NCBI RefSeq assembly: GCF_003026455.1
Contig: NZ_PYMB01000002.1
Location: 468,856 to 532,855 of the forward strand
Length of the DNA: 64,000 nt
Direction of reading: 5' to 3'
Source of the DNA: Photobacterium rosenbergii
GTDB lineage: Bacteria > Pseudomonadota > Gammaproteobacteria > Enterobacterales > Vibrionaceae
Each line of letters starts with the position of its first letter. Within the stretch, counting starts at the first letter, position 1. This document shows, piece after piece, positions 37,407 to 45,807 of this stretch. Under the pieces are notes generated by a model that was not told the DNA's origin, made no database searches, and saw nothing but the letters and a program-made list of their open reading frames with translations. The position numbers and the translations under genes are program-made.

Positions 37407-39644
37407 ATGAAATTTCGAACTCGTGGTTTAGTGGCGTCGATGCTATTACTTTGTTCATTACCTACTCTTGCTGGAGAAAGACCCAAAATTGCCTTAGTTC
37501 TTGGCGGGGGAGGTGCGAAAGGTGCAGCCCATATTGGTGTACTTAAAGTGCTTGAGGAAAATCGTATACCAGTAGATTTTGTGTCGGGTACATCAATCGG
37601 TGCTTATGTCGGTGGCCTCTATGCGCTCGGTTATGATGCGGATCAGATCGAGACGATCATGATGTCTCTTGATTTTAATACCGGTTTTTCCGATGAAATT
37701 CCAAGGGAGCAATTGAGTTACCGCGATAAGCAATTCAGGGATGAATTTCCGATCGACCCTAAAATGGGCTGGGGTGACGGTAAGTTCAAAGTGGCAAAAG
37801 GGGCCCTACAAGGGCAGACCATGTCATCGTTGATCCGTCGTTCTATCGGTTTGGTGCCAACTCTAGACAATTTCGATTCATTGCCTGTTCCTTTCCGTGC
37901 AGTGGCAACCAATATGCCTGATAGAAGTGAAGTTATTCTTCATGACGGTGATTTTGCCGAAGCGCTGCAAGCAAGCATGTCGGTTCCTGGTTTTCTTGCC
38001 CCAGTAAAGCGGGACGGAAAACTGCTGTCCGATGGCGGGATGGTAAATAATCTTCCTATTTCCATCGCCAAAGACCAAGGGGCTGATATCGTCATAGCTG
38101 TTGATATTGGAGCGCCGCTTCGTAGTGAAGATGGTATTGATTCTGTCTTTGCGGTAGTCGGTCAGTTGAGCGGTTTTTTGACCAATGAAAACCGAAACCA
38201 ACAAGTAGCCATGCTGGATAATGACGACATATTAATTATGCCTCGTGTAGACGGCGTAAAAATGACTGACTTCAGTAGTATGAAACACATCATTCCACAG
38301 GGAGAGATTGCGGCTAAACGTCAGTTAGCCAATTTGAGTGATTTGTCATTGAGTGAAGCAGAGTATGCATCTTATCAACAAAGCAAACTACGACAGCGCC
38401 AGCAACTGGTTCGAAGTGTCCAGCCTATTACTAGGGTGGAACTTCAGAATAATAGTCAAGCCTCTGACCGGTTGGTGTTAGATAAGCTTAAGGGCTTACC
38501 TAAAGCCGAAATGGATGCCGAAGCGGTAGAAGATGCCGTCGAGAACGTCTATGCGTTGGATCAGTTTGAGCGGGTTGGGGCTTCGATTGAGAAAAATGCA
38601 CATAACGATGAATCGACGCTGGTGGTAAAAACCGAAGAAAAAAGTTGGGGGCCGAATGTCTTTAATGCTGGTGTGCATTTTGAAGATGGTTTCAACGATG
38701 ATCTACACCTAGTCGTGGATGGGGCTCTTACCGTTAATAACCTCTTTGGCTCAGGCGGGCAATGGCGAACCTCAGTCACTCTGGGTACAGATTATAATGT
38801 GGCGACTGACTGGTATCAGCCATTAGATAGTCAGGAACGGGTATATACGATGCTGGGAGGCAAACTCGGCAAGAAACGCTGGAATGGTTTGATGAATGTG
38901 GAAGATGCGCCTTTTACCCGCTTCAATCAAAAATCCAGTGAACTCTATGGTGGCGTTGGGGTGAATATATCTAATAATGCCCAGGTTGAGTTAGCTTATC
39001 GTTATGAAGACGGCGCTTTTGACGCGATGAATACCAATTTGCTTGGCGATATGGGGGATTACTGGGTACATGGTGCGGAGTTGAGTGTTGGTTATGACAC
39101 CCTCAATGGTTCTATTTTCCCTACGTCAGGCCAGCAACTGACTGCAAAGGTGGGTTATAAATCCAGTGGCTCAACATCGTATTTTGATTCTTTATCTGGA
39201 CAAGATGATTATTGGCAATATCAGTTGGATTGGAAGGGGGCGACCCATTTTGGTTCTCATAACCTAATTGGCCGTGTGTCCTTAGAGTCCGTTGAGCAAG
39301 GTAAGGAAAACTTGAGTAACTTGGTCACATTGGGCGGCTTCTTGAACTTGTCAGGATATGCCCGAAATAGCTTGGTCGGTAACCATAAAGCCTTAGCGAC
39401 AGCGGTATATACCTATCAATTAGACAAAAAACTTGTTGGTACAGAATGGCCAGTATTCGTTGGTGCATCGGCTGAAATGGGTAACGTATGGACTGAAAAG
39501 CCAACCAGTGATTTAGACGATTGGATCAAGGCTGGAAGCGTTTTTGTCAGTGCCGAAACGTCAATGGGGGCCGCAGCCCTTTCATTCGGACAGGCAGATA
39601 GCGGCGAGAGCAGTGTGTACTTGTTCTTCGGTAAGCCTTTCTAA
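37407..39644 (+). CDS. Patatin-like phospholipase with C-terminal outer-membrane barrel (PlpD-like)
   Basis: 745 residues. After a signal peptide (LLLCSLPTLA) comes a patatin domain: oxyanion hole GGGGAKGAAH, nucleophile Ser63 in GTSIG, and the dyad Asp209 in SDGGMVNN. A single POTRA-like segment around residues 315-380 leads to a D15/BamA-type barrel ending FFGKPF. This is the architecture of type Vd autotransporters such as Pseudomonas PlpD, which place an A1-type phospholipase at the cell surface. The ATG at 37407 has GAGG six bases upstream; an in-frame TTG at 37395 is less likely. Confidence 0.9.
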   Translation: MKFRTRGLVASMLLLCSLPTLAGERPKIALVLGGGGAKGAAHIGVLKVLEENRIPVDFVSGTSIGAYVGGLYALGYDADQIETIMMSLDFNTGFSDEIPREQLSYRDKQFRDEFPIDPKMGWGDGKFKVAKGALQGQTMSSLIRRSIGLVPTLDNFDSLPVPFRAVATNMPDRSEVILHDGDFAEALQASMSVPGFLAPVKRDGKLLSDGGMVNNLPISIAKDQGADIVIAVDIGAPLRSEDGIDSVFAVVGQLSGFLTNENRNQQVAMLDNDDILIMPRVDGVKMTDFSSMKHIIPQGEIAAKRQLANLSDLSLSEAEYASYQQSKLRQRQQLVRSVQPITRVELQNNSQASDRLVLDKLKGLPKAEMDAEAVEDAVENVYALDQFERVGASIEKNAHNDESTLVVKTEEKSWGPNVFNAGVHFEDGFNDDLHLVVDGALTVNNLFGSGGQWRTSVTLGTDYNVATDWYQPLDSQERVYTMLGGKLGKKRWNGLMNVEDAPFTRFNQKSSELYGGVGVNISNNAQVELAYRYEDGAFDAMNTNLLGDMGDYWVHGAELSVGYDTLNGSIFPTSGQQLTAKVGYKSSGSTSYFDSLSGQDDYWQYQLDWKGATHFGSHNLIGRVSLESVEQGKENLSNLVTLGGFLNLSGYARNSLVGNHKALATAVYTYQLDKKLVGTEWPVFVGASAEMGNVWTEKPTSDLDDWIKAGSVFVSAETSMGAAALSFGQADSGESSVYLFFGKPF

Positions 39645-39660
39645 CTAAACGTTATGACTT

Positions 39661-39698
39661 AAAAAGGCATCAATGGGAAACCGTTGATGCCTTTTTTA
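39661..39698 (+). terminator. Rho-independent terminator of the patatin gene
   Basis: Stem AAAAAGGCATCAA / TTGATGCCTTTTT followed by TATT. Confidence 0.9.
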
Positions 39699-39757
39699 TT
39701 GAATATAATATTGCCCACCAAGGTAATTATATTGACTATCAGAAGCATACCTGTGAT

Positions 39758-40027
39758 TTACTCACTTTTATTCTTTCGTCGGAAAGCTACTGCAGTGACA
39801 CCAGACCAACTTTTAAATGCACGATTGAAGTTTGCTATATCGCTATAGCCAAGGTTAAAAGCAATAGTTTCGATTGAATCCGACGTTTTGGTCAGTACCT
39901 CTCGGGCTATTTTGTACCTTGCTGCCTCTTTAACTTCACGGAAGTTGCAATTATGTTCCTGTAAATAACGGTGTAGGGTACGGCGAGTAATGACGAACAA
40001 TGAAGCGAGCCACTCAATACTGAGCAT
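39758..40027 (-). pseudogene. Remnant of an AraC-family regulator (C-terminal HTH only)
   Basis: 89 residues that match only the DNA-binding end of an AraC protein: SIEWLASLFVITRRTLHRYLQ and IETIAFNLGYSDIANFNRAFKSWSGVTAVAFRR. In-frame sequence upstream of the ATG hits a TGA after four codons. A neighbouring frame ending ...TLKTLPHAQ at 40014 appears to continue the protein, which suggests a frameshift. No N-terminal ligand domain is recognisable. It is related to the intact AraC gene at 43.4 kb and is probably a decayed paralogue. Confidence 0.7.
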
Positions 40028-40219
40028 GAGGAAGTGTTTTCAATGTACAGGCCAGCGCGCAACTGTCGTAGTGGGAGATGAGTGGAAGAATATTGAACAA
40101 CGACTTACCCGTTTGGTTTTTATTGCTCCGAAAGGCATCCTCGAACGTGAAACCATTAGCCAGTTGCTTGATAAAACCGTGGCCTAACAGGCGTTTAAAT
40201 TCATATTTGATATACAGTA

Positions 40220-40257
40220 AAGCCATCGACATCTTGAGAAGACAAGATGTCGATGGC
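40220..40257. terminator. Rho-independent terminator of LysR paralogue 2
   Basis: A 16-bp perfect stem AGCCATCGACATCTTG / CAAGATGTCGATGGCT with six-base loop, ten bases beyond the stop of the minus-strand LysR gene, followed on that strand by TTTACTG. Confidence 0.88.
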
Positions 40258-40266
40258 TGAAACGCC

Positions 40267-41154
40267 TCAATCAATAAAGTTTTCAAGCGCTTTAATAATA
40301 GATTGTTTTATATTGCCAATCTGCTTAGAGTGGGGGCAGAGCAAAGTTACGGGGATCTGTGGTGCTAATTTGAATTCTTTCATCTTAAGTTCCGCAAAGC
40401 TTTCAGTTGCATACGCTGATTTCATTATCGATTGAGGTAAAAAAGCCCAACCTAACCCTTCACGGATAAATTTGATGATCAATGACAGTTGTTCAATAAC
40501 CTCATAATCTGGTGAATACAAAGCACTATCACCAAACCCTTCATCTAATAAAGACCGCAAAACAAATTGGCGGCTTGATTTTAGCCCATTGAGCACTTCA
40601 TCTTCAGATAATTGAGCTAAATGACTATCTTTATGCGCGAATGCTTTGAACTTGGCATAACTAAGGAATGTCCGATCAAGGCTATCAATTGCTTTTGAGC
40701 CCTGGCTGATGGTGAGTCCAACATGAACTGTGCCGTCATGAAGCGCTTTGACCACTTCATCCTTGGTCATTACCATAAAGTTTACTTTCATGGTCGGGAA
40801 GTCTTTGAGCAATTTTGAGCGGATTTGAGCCAAAGCGGGATGGGGGATAAAGCTGGTATAGCCGATAGTGATGCTCTCAAGACCACCGTAAGATAAACTT
40901 AACGCCACTTTATCAAAAGTTTTTGCTTGCTCAACAGCTTGTTTCGCATAAAGGTATAGTAGCTTTCCATCCTCGGTAGGGATAACGGAACGGCCAGCCC
41001 GCTCAAACAATTCAATGGCTAACTGATCTTCAAGGTTGGTAATAACCTGGCCGATAGTTGTTCTGTGTTTGTTTAAGCTAATTGCTGCTTTGCTAAATGA
41101 CTGGCGCTCACAGACGGAGACGAATGCAAGAAGCTGTTCAAAACTAAAATTCAT
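40267..41154 (-). CDS. LysR-type regulator, paralogue 2
   Basis: About 295 residues. The ATG at 41154 gives MNFSFEQLLAFVSVCERQSFSKAA, aligned with the paralogue at 33.1 kb; an in-frame upstream start at 41211 would add 19 residues not seen there. The recognition helix KHRTTIGQVITNLE is nearly identical to KHRTTTSQVISNLE of paralogue 1. It is divergent from an outer-membrane gene, with two perfect 19-bp dyads between them, a classic LysR layout. Confidence 0.88.
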   Translation of the reverse strand: MNFSFEQLLAFVSVCERQSFSKAAISLNKHRTTIGQVITNLEDQLAIELFERAGRSVIPTEDGKLLYLYAKQAVEQAKTFDKVALSLSYGGLESITIGYTSFIPHPALAQIRSKLLKDFPTMKVNFMVMTKDEVVKALHDGTVHVGLTISQGSKAIDSLDRTFLSYAKFKAFAHKDSHLAQLSEDEVLNGLKSSRQFVLRSLLDEGFGDSALYSPDYEVIEQLSLIIKFIREGLGWAFLPQSIMKSAYATESFAELKMKEFKLAPQIPVTLLCPHSKQIGNIKQSIIKALENFID

Positions 41155-41331
41155 TAAGCGATTACCTGAGAAGTCAATGTGTGTTTGCTTTGATATGAAA
41201 TGCATCTTCATTGGTAAAATGAAAATGATATTTACCCTAGATTTTAGGGTTTTAATTATTTGAATTACATAGAATTAGAATGCAATAAAATATAACACTT
41301 TGGATGGTTTTGAAAGGTTATATTTTATTTA

Positions 41332-41471
41332 TGTAGGAATGAGTCCTACATAAGCGTGAATTGGTTTTTTTGAGTATAAATAATGATGGTGTCATCCTTC
41401 ATAAAAGAGGATTGAGTACTACAAATACATTTAAAACTTAATGTTTTTTATATGTAGGAACAGATCCTACA
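41332..41471. promoter_or_regulatory. Two perfect 19-bp dyads between LysR paralogue 2 and an outer-membrane gene
   Basis: TGTAGGA-ATGAG-TCCTACA at 41332-41350 (extended by TA on both sides) and TGTAGGA-ACAGA-TCCTACA at 41453-41471. Centres are 121 bp apart. A degraded third copy, AAGAGGA-TTGAG-TACTACA, lies at 41405-41423. These are the best matches in the window and define the consensus. They are 187 bases from the LysR start and 168 from the outer-membrane gene. Confidence 0.75.
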
Positions 41472-41629
41472 AAAGTGATTGTCATAATATTAAATAATAT
41501 CATAAAGTTCACCGCACATTAGCCGTAGTATATATGTGCTCGTCCACAATATCCTATTTATTCTTTCACTTTAGGTTTCACTAAGCATTGAGTTTGGTGT
41601 CCTGATTATTTGTGTCTAGCAGTTTTATT

Positions 41630-43285
41630 ATGATTCAAACAGATAAATTGTTTTCTAAACCGTCTAACAGGGCATTGAGTCTCAGTGCAATTGCATTGCT
41701 TGCCGCTTTTCCTGAAATGGTCCTAGCCGAAGAGCGAAAAGGCTCTACGGTTCAACAACAAGTTCAGCAGATGGATGTATTCGAACAATATAAGATATCG
41801 AAAGACATCCCCAAATACGCGTTGAGTTCACTGGTCCAGGCCAGCGATTTGGTCGAACATGTCAAGAAGACGGTCACATACAATGGTGAGTCCGAATCAT
41901 CAGAAGCTTACTTGGTTCAGAGTATTGACCATAAGGGGAATATTGACCTCAGGGTAAAATATGATGAAAAAAAGCTGAGTAAAAATGAGGATGTGCTGGA
42001 TCAGATCGCCAAGTTGACTCGAAATGAGTATCGCCTCAGGGACTACGCTGATAGCTATGATAAAAAGTCGGTGACGCATTTTAAGACTGGGCCACATTCA
42101 GCGGTGATCAATTTCAATTACTCTAAGTTTGGTCTTCCTCAAGATGTCGCTTACTTCCGTTTTATGCGGGTGAAGCTGTTTCTTGAGCATGGCAAAGTGA
42201 CCAAAATGGAAGTGAGAAACTCCCAGCCATTTACGTTTGCTGGTTATAACATTGATGATTACCTTCAGGAGATTACCTTCGATACCCTTGATGAAACAAG
42301 TGAAGTGGTCATGAAACAAAAGATCATCACGGCGAAGGGGAAACGAAAGAATAAGCCGGTAACACTAGAGTATGTCACGACACCTGTCGCGCACTACGAT
42401 GACACCGGCATGGGTGTGGTAGTACTCGACCAAACATTGATGAGTGAAGTCTCTGATCCCCGCTATCGTGAAGAACGTGTCGATATAAATCGAACGTTTC
42501 CTTTAATGGGCGATATGATCCGCCGTAAAGGGATTGACTTGCCGATGCCCTATGGTGTCTCGTTAGCTTATCGTGATCAGGACTTGAATATGGATCTGAC
42601 CAGTTTCAGTGTATTTGGTCTGGACCCAAATTTGATCGCTAAGTTTTTTGACCCAGAAAAGACAACGGCCAAAATCAATGCCAAAAGTGTCACCCTGCGT
42701 GGTGATGTGAACATCCTGCCGTTCTGGAATGTGTTTGGTTATATTGGCCAGATTGATATTAACGCCAAGGTAAAGACCCAATTCAGAGGCAATGATGAGC
42801 CTATTTGTGTGGTTGACTGTAATTTATTAGAGATCCCAGAGATGGATGCTGTTGATCTTAATATTCCAATCCACCTTCGCTATAGCAGTGTTGGGGTAGG
42901 TACTACGCTGGCTGTGGGGTACAAGAATTTGTTTGCCTCCGCGACCGCAACTTATACCAAAACAAAGCTCGATGGGGCTGATGATTGGGGTGATGGCATC
43001 ATGACCTATCAACCATTGATTGGTTACCAGTTACCGGATTACCGAGCGCAAATTTTCGTCGGTGCGGAATATCAGGATTATGACGACTATTTAGATGGTA
43101 ACGTGAATTTCAAGGTCGGAGGGATCCCAGTCACTATGCCATATCACGTTGGTATCGATGTTGACCGTTGGACCTATACAGTAGGCTTCAACAAGGAGTT
43201 GGGTAAAAGCTACAACATCACAGGGATGTACAGCACTGGTGAAGACCGTGATTCAGTGACATTGAACCTTGGCTATAGGTTCTAA
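41630..43285 (+). CDS. Exported protein with C-terminal outer-membrane beta-barrel
   Basis: About 551 residues. A long signal-like N-terminus (ALSLSAIALLAAFPEMVLA) precedes a soluble region of ~300 residues and a C-terminal half with repeating amphipathic strands ending LNLGYRF, the usual BAM signal. The two cysteines in CVVDC could form a small disulfide loop. ATG 41630 is chosen over GTG 41612; neither has a clear Shine-Dalgarno. Family not recognised. It is divergent from LysR paralogue 2 and is its probable target. Confidence 0.65.
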   Translation: MIQTDKLFSKPSNRALSLSAIALLAAFPEMVLAEERKGSTVQQQVQQMDVFEQYKISKDIPKYALSSLVQASDLVEHVKKTVTYNGESESSEAYLVQSIDHKGNIDLRVKYDEKKLSKNEDVLDQIAKLTRNEYRLRDYADSYDKKSVTHFKTGPHSAVINFNYSKFGLPQDVAYFRFMRVKLFLEHGKVTKMEVRNSQPFTFAGYNIDDYLQEITFDTLDETSEVVMKQKIITAKGKRKNKPVTLEYVTTPVAHYDDTGMGVVVLDQTLMSEVSDPRYREERVDINRTFPLMGDMIRRKGIDLPMPYGVSLAYRDQDLNMDLTSFSVFGLDPNLIAKFFDPEKTTAKINAKSVTLRGDVNILPFWNVFGYIGQIDINAKVKTQFRGNDEPICVVDCNLLEIPEMDAVDLNIPIHLRYSSVGVGTTLAVGYKNLFASATATYTKTKLDGADDWGDGIMTYQPLIGYQLPDYRAQIFVGAEYQDYDDYLDGNVNFKVGGIPVTMPYHVGIDVDRWTYTVGFNKELGKSYNITGMYSTGEDRDSVTLNLGYRF

Positions 43286-43306
43286 CTGATTTCATTAATT
43301 CAAGTC

Positions 43307-43341
43307 AAAATCCGGCTGGCGCTAGCGCCAGCCGGATTTTT
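43307..43341. terminator. Rho-independent terminator, perfect palindrome
   Basis: A 16-bp perfect stem (core TCCGGCTGGCGC / GCGCCAGCCGGA) with only TA in the centre, flanked by AAAA and TTTT. It ends the barrel gene. Confidence 0.92.
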
Positions 43342-43387
43342 GTCAACAAAACAATGCCTAACATTGCTTTGGAGATAAATATTTTCT

Positions 43388-44365
43388 ATGCGTAATTCAT
43401 CAATTAAATTACTTCTAACGTCTTTCGAATCAATACTCTTTTTTACACCATATTTTGATAGTAAGGGTATTCCGTGGGAAAAGGTGGCTAAAAAGTTTGG
43501 CTTACCCATAGCTTACTCTGATGAAGAAGTTTGGGTGCCTGTCAAAACCTACTCTATGTTCCTAAACCATATGGCTGCGATCTGTGACAATGACATGCCT
43601 ATAGTTGCGGGTAAGCATGCAGCACAGACCTTCATTGATGGTAAGTGGGGCATCATCAAACAAGGTTCAGGATTCAAGCAAGTTATTTCATCTATGATGG
43701 AAAATGCCAACTTATTTAGTCGTCAAAATGAATACTGGTTTGAGCGGTTTAACGGTTCATGGTGTTGGTGTAATCGTAGTGGGATGAAGCCTTCTTATCC
43801 GGGTAGTGCAGTTAATGAATGGTTTAGGCTGTCATTATTGACCAATATTTGCCGCAATTGGTTAGGAAACGAATGGTCCCCGAAATCTGTTAGTGTGATG
43901 ACTAGTGAAAGTCAGGGAAACATATATGCGGAAATACTTTTACCCAACGTGGAAGTACGTTATGGCCAACCTTCTCTCAAACTAGAGCTTGAAGGCGTTG
44001 ATGATTTACAACCAATGTCGAATCACCCTCTGTGTTTTCGAGACTTAGGTGATATAGAAAAGCTGTCAGACAGCTACTGTCACTTGCCCAACTTTACACT
44101 GGAATGGTTGGCTTCTTTATTTGGCGTTACGAGTAAAACATTATATCGCTACTTTAAAGACCATAATACTTCATTTAACCAAATCAAAAAGAAATCAATA
44201 TTAAATAGAACGTGCCTATTTCTAAGTGAAACGGAATATCCGATTAGTGAAATTGCCTATCGGATGGGATATAAGGATGTCTCTAATTTTAATCGAGCGA
44301 TTAAATCCATATCCGGTGCTACACCAGCTCAGTTGCGAAGAAATTTGTCTGATCTAAAGCGCTAA
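43388..44365 (+). CDS. AraC-family transcriptional regulator (OruR-like)
   Basis: 325 residues: an N-terminal arabinose-binding-like ligand domain of about 200 residues (WFRLSLLTNICRNWLG) and two helix-turn-helix motifs at the C-terminus (TLEWLASLFGVTSKTLYRYF and ISEIAYRMGYKDVSNFNRAI, then SGATPAQLRR). A pair of 17-bp direct repeats lies just after its stop and in front of an outer-membrane gene, which is likely its target. Confidence 0.88.
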   Translation: MRNSSIKLLLTSFESILFFTPYFDSKGIPWEKVAKKFGLPIAYSDEEVWVPVKTYSMFLNHMAAICDNDMPIVAGKHAAQTFIDGKWGIIKQGSGFKQVISSMMENANLFSRQNEYWFERFNGSWCWCNRSGMKPSYPGSAVNEWFRLSLLTNICRNWLGNEWSPKSVSVMTSESQGNIYAEILLPNVEVRYGQPSLKLELEGVDDLQPMSNHPLCFRDLGDIEKLSDSYCHLPNFTLEWLASLFGVTSKTLYRYFKDHNTSFNQIKKKSILNRTCLFLSETEYPISEIAYRMGYKDVSNFNRAIKSISGATPAQLRRNLSDLKR

Positions 44366-44382
44366 TAGTTAACAAAAGATTA

Positions 44383-44421
44383 AATGTCCGAAAGTGACCA
44401 ATATAATGTCCGATAGTGACC
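44383..44421. promoter_or_regulatory. Direct-repeat operator, candidate AraC-type binding sites
   Basis: AATGTCCGAAAGTGACC at 44383-44399 and AATGTCCGATAGTGACC at 44405-44421 differ at one base and are spaced 22 bp start to start, two helical turns. This arrangement fits tandem AraC-family monomers on one DNA face. It lies 134-172 bases before the next gene. Confidence 0.7.
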
Positions 44422-44554
44422 TTCAAGTTACCATTTTAAAAAATTAAGATTTTGGTATTGGAAGGAACCAATTAGATGTAAACCTAAGATAACGCATCAA
44501 TCACTCGTCACCAGCAAGGATTTCGATAATAACATCAGTACAGTATGAGATTTG

Positions 44555-45301
44555 ATGATGATCAAAAACGCAAGGTCTGTTGCGCCCCTTTTAGCCGTCA
44601 TGTTTGCGGCTCCCACTTTTGCAGGAGAGAAGACTCCAGATCCATCTGACCTTACAGAAACAAATACTTCAGCTTATGTTGCAATGAGCAATAAAGGTGG
44701 TTTCAAAGGCTCCATTTCTGGAGATATGAAGTTCAATAATGGCCAGCAAGGTATGTTTACTCTCGAAGCGGCTATTGATAAAGACGGCGACTATACCGAT
44801 AGCCGTTTACAATATTTCCATGTGTTTTCGACTGAAAATACGGCCGTACCTAAGATTGCAGCCTCTCTTGATGTATTAGACAACGCTCTGTTCACATCAG
44901 CTTCTCCTGGTATAACATTGGCAATAAATTCTGGAATTGAAGGTTTAAATATTTTCCCTCGGGCAGGTGTACTTGCTGGTAAATATTCTGATGACGTAAA
45001 GAAGCAAGCCAACATCACTGACGACTCGGCATTTGGTGGGTCTGCAGCACTGTATGTGTTTTACACCGCTGGTAATGACGGTACTTACTTTGGTCTATAT
45101 CCAGAATATAACTACCTTTCTGGTGACGTGGATATGTCGGTTTTAAATACTAATTTCCTTATGTCAACACCATTTAACAGCGATAGAACACGCTGGGGGC
45201 AAATCAAAATTACCAACACCAATACCACAATTAAGAACAGTGTAATTGATGAAAAAATCAACGACACCGTTGTGTGGGCTAACTATAAGTTTTACTTCTA
45301 G
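44555..45301 (+). CDS. Exported outer-membrane-type protein (about 248 aa)
   Basis: A signal peptide (VAPLLAVMFAAPTFA-G) is followed by a domain with alternating strands, ending TVVWANYKFYF, a terminal aromatic typical of outer-membrane barrels. The ATG at 44555 or 44558 is used; GAG lies just upstream. No family recognised. It follows the AraC gene and its direct repeats and has its own strong terminator. Confidence 0.65.
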   Translation: MMIKNARSVAPLLAVMFAAPTFAGEKTPDPSDLTETNTSAYVAMSNKGGFKGSISGDMKFNNGQQGMFTLEAAIDKDGDYTDSRLQYFHVFSTENTAVPKIAASLDVLDNALFTSASPGITLAINSGIEGLNIFPRAGVLAGKYSDDVKKQANITDDSAFGGSAALYVFYTAGNDGTYFGLYPEYNYLSGDVDMSVLNTNFLMSTPFNSDRTRWGQIKITNTNTTIKNSVIDEKINDTVVWANYKFYF

Positions 45302-45367
45302 AAAAAGTAAATATGTTTCTCCAACAGCCAATACAGTTGTCGTAGGTTTTTATTAGTGCTAAAGCAA

Positions 45368-45400
45368 TCCGGCAACGAATAGCGTTGCCGGATTTTTTTG
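45368..45400 (+). terminator. Rho-independent terminator
   Basis: Stem ATCCGGCAACG / CGTTGCCGGAT with a five-base loop, followed by TTTTTTG. Confidence 0.92.
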
Positions 45401-45482
45401 ATACAAGAACATTCGTTTATCTCGGTAGTTAAGACGGTTAAATATACAATGGATTTTGGGTAGTTTCTTTAAGGAGTATGTT

Positions 45483-45680
45483 ATGAGCAGCGGCGGTATT
45501 ACAGCAGCGGTGCTAGCTTCAAATGAGCCAATGGGTCTAAATTGGGGGGCTTTCCTCCTTGTCCTATTAGTACTGTTAGTAGGATTATTGGCGCTATATA
45601 GCCCCAAGATTATTGTATGGTCGGCCAAGAAAGCGAAATACTATAAACAAAAGGCTAGGCGGCATCGCAATGATGATTAA
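45483..45680 (+). CDS. Small single-pass membrane protein (65 aa)
   Basis: The ATG at 45483 has AAGGAG seven bases upstream, which decides this start over an in-frame ATG at 45456. One strong helix (FLLVLLVLLVGLLALY, about residues 24-39) is followed by a very basic tail (KKAKYYKQKARRHR), which should stay in the cytoplasm. Function unknown. Confidence 0.7.
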   Translation: MSSGGITAAVLASNEPMGLNWGAFLLVLLVLLVGLLALYSPKIIVWSAKKAKYYKQKARRHRNDD

Positions 45681-45754
45681 GTTTATAGTGACAAATTCGA
45701 TATGCTTGACGTGAAGATATTTACCAGACACCTAGTTTTTACAAATAAAAAAAT

Positions 45755-45788
45755 GAGGCCATTTGCTGTATAGCAAAGGCCTCTTTTT
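45755..45788. terminator. Rho-independent terminator after second gltS
   Basis: Stem GAGGCC / GGCCTC extended by TTTGC / GCAAA across a one-base bulge, T-runs on both sides. Confidence 0.8.
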
Positions 45789-45807
45789 CTGGAAGGGGGA
45801 AATGGTG

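Noticed and set aside
41384..41401. TGATGG-N6-CCTTCA as a further dyad
   Set aside because: The spacer is one base too short compared with all accepted sites.
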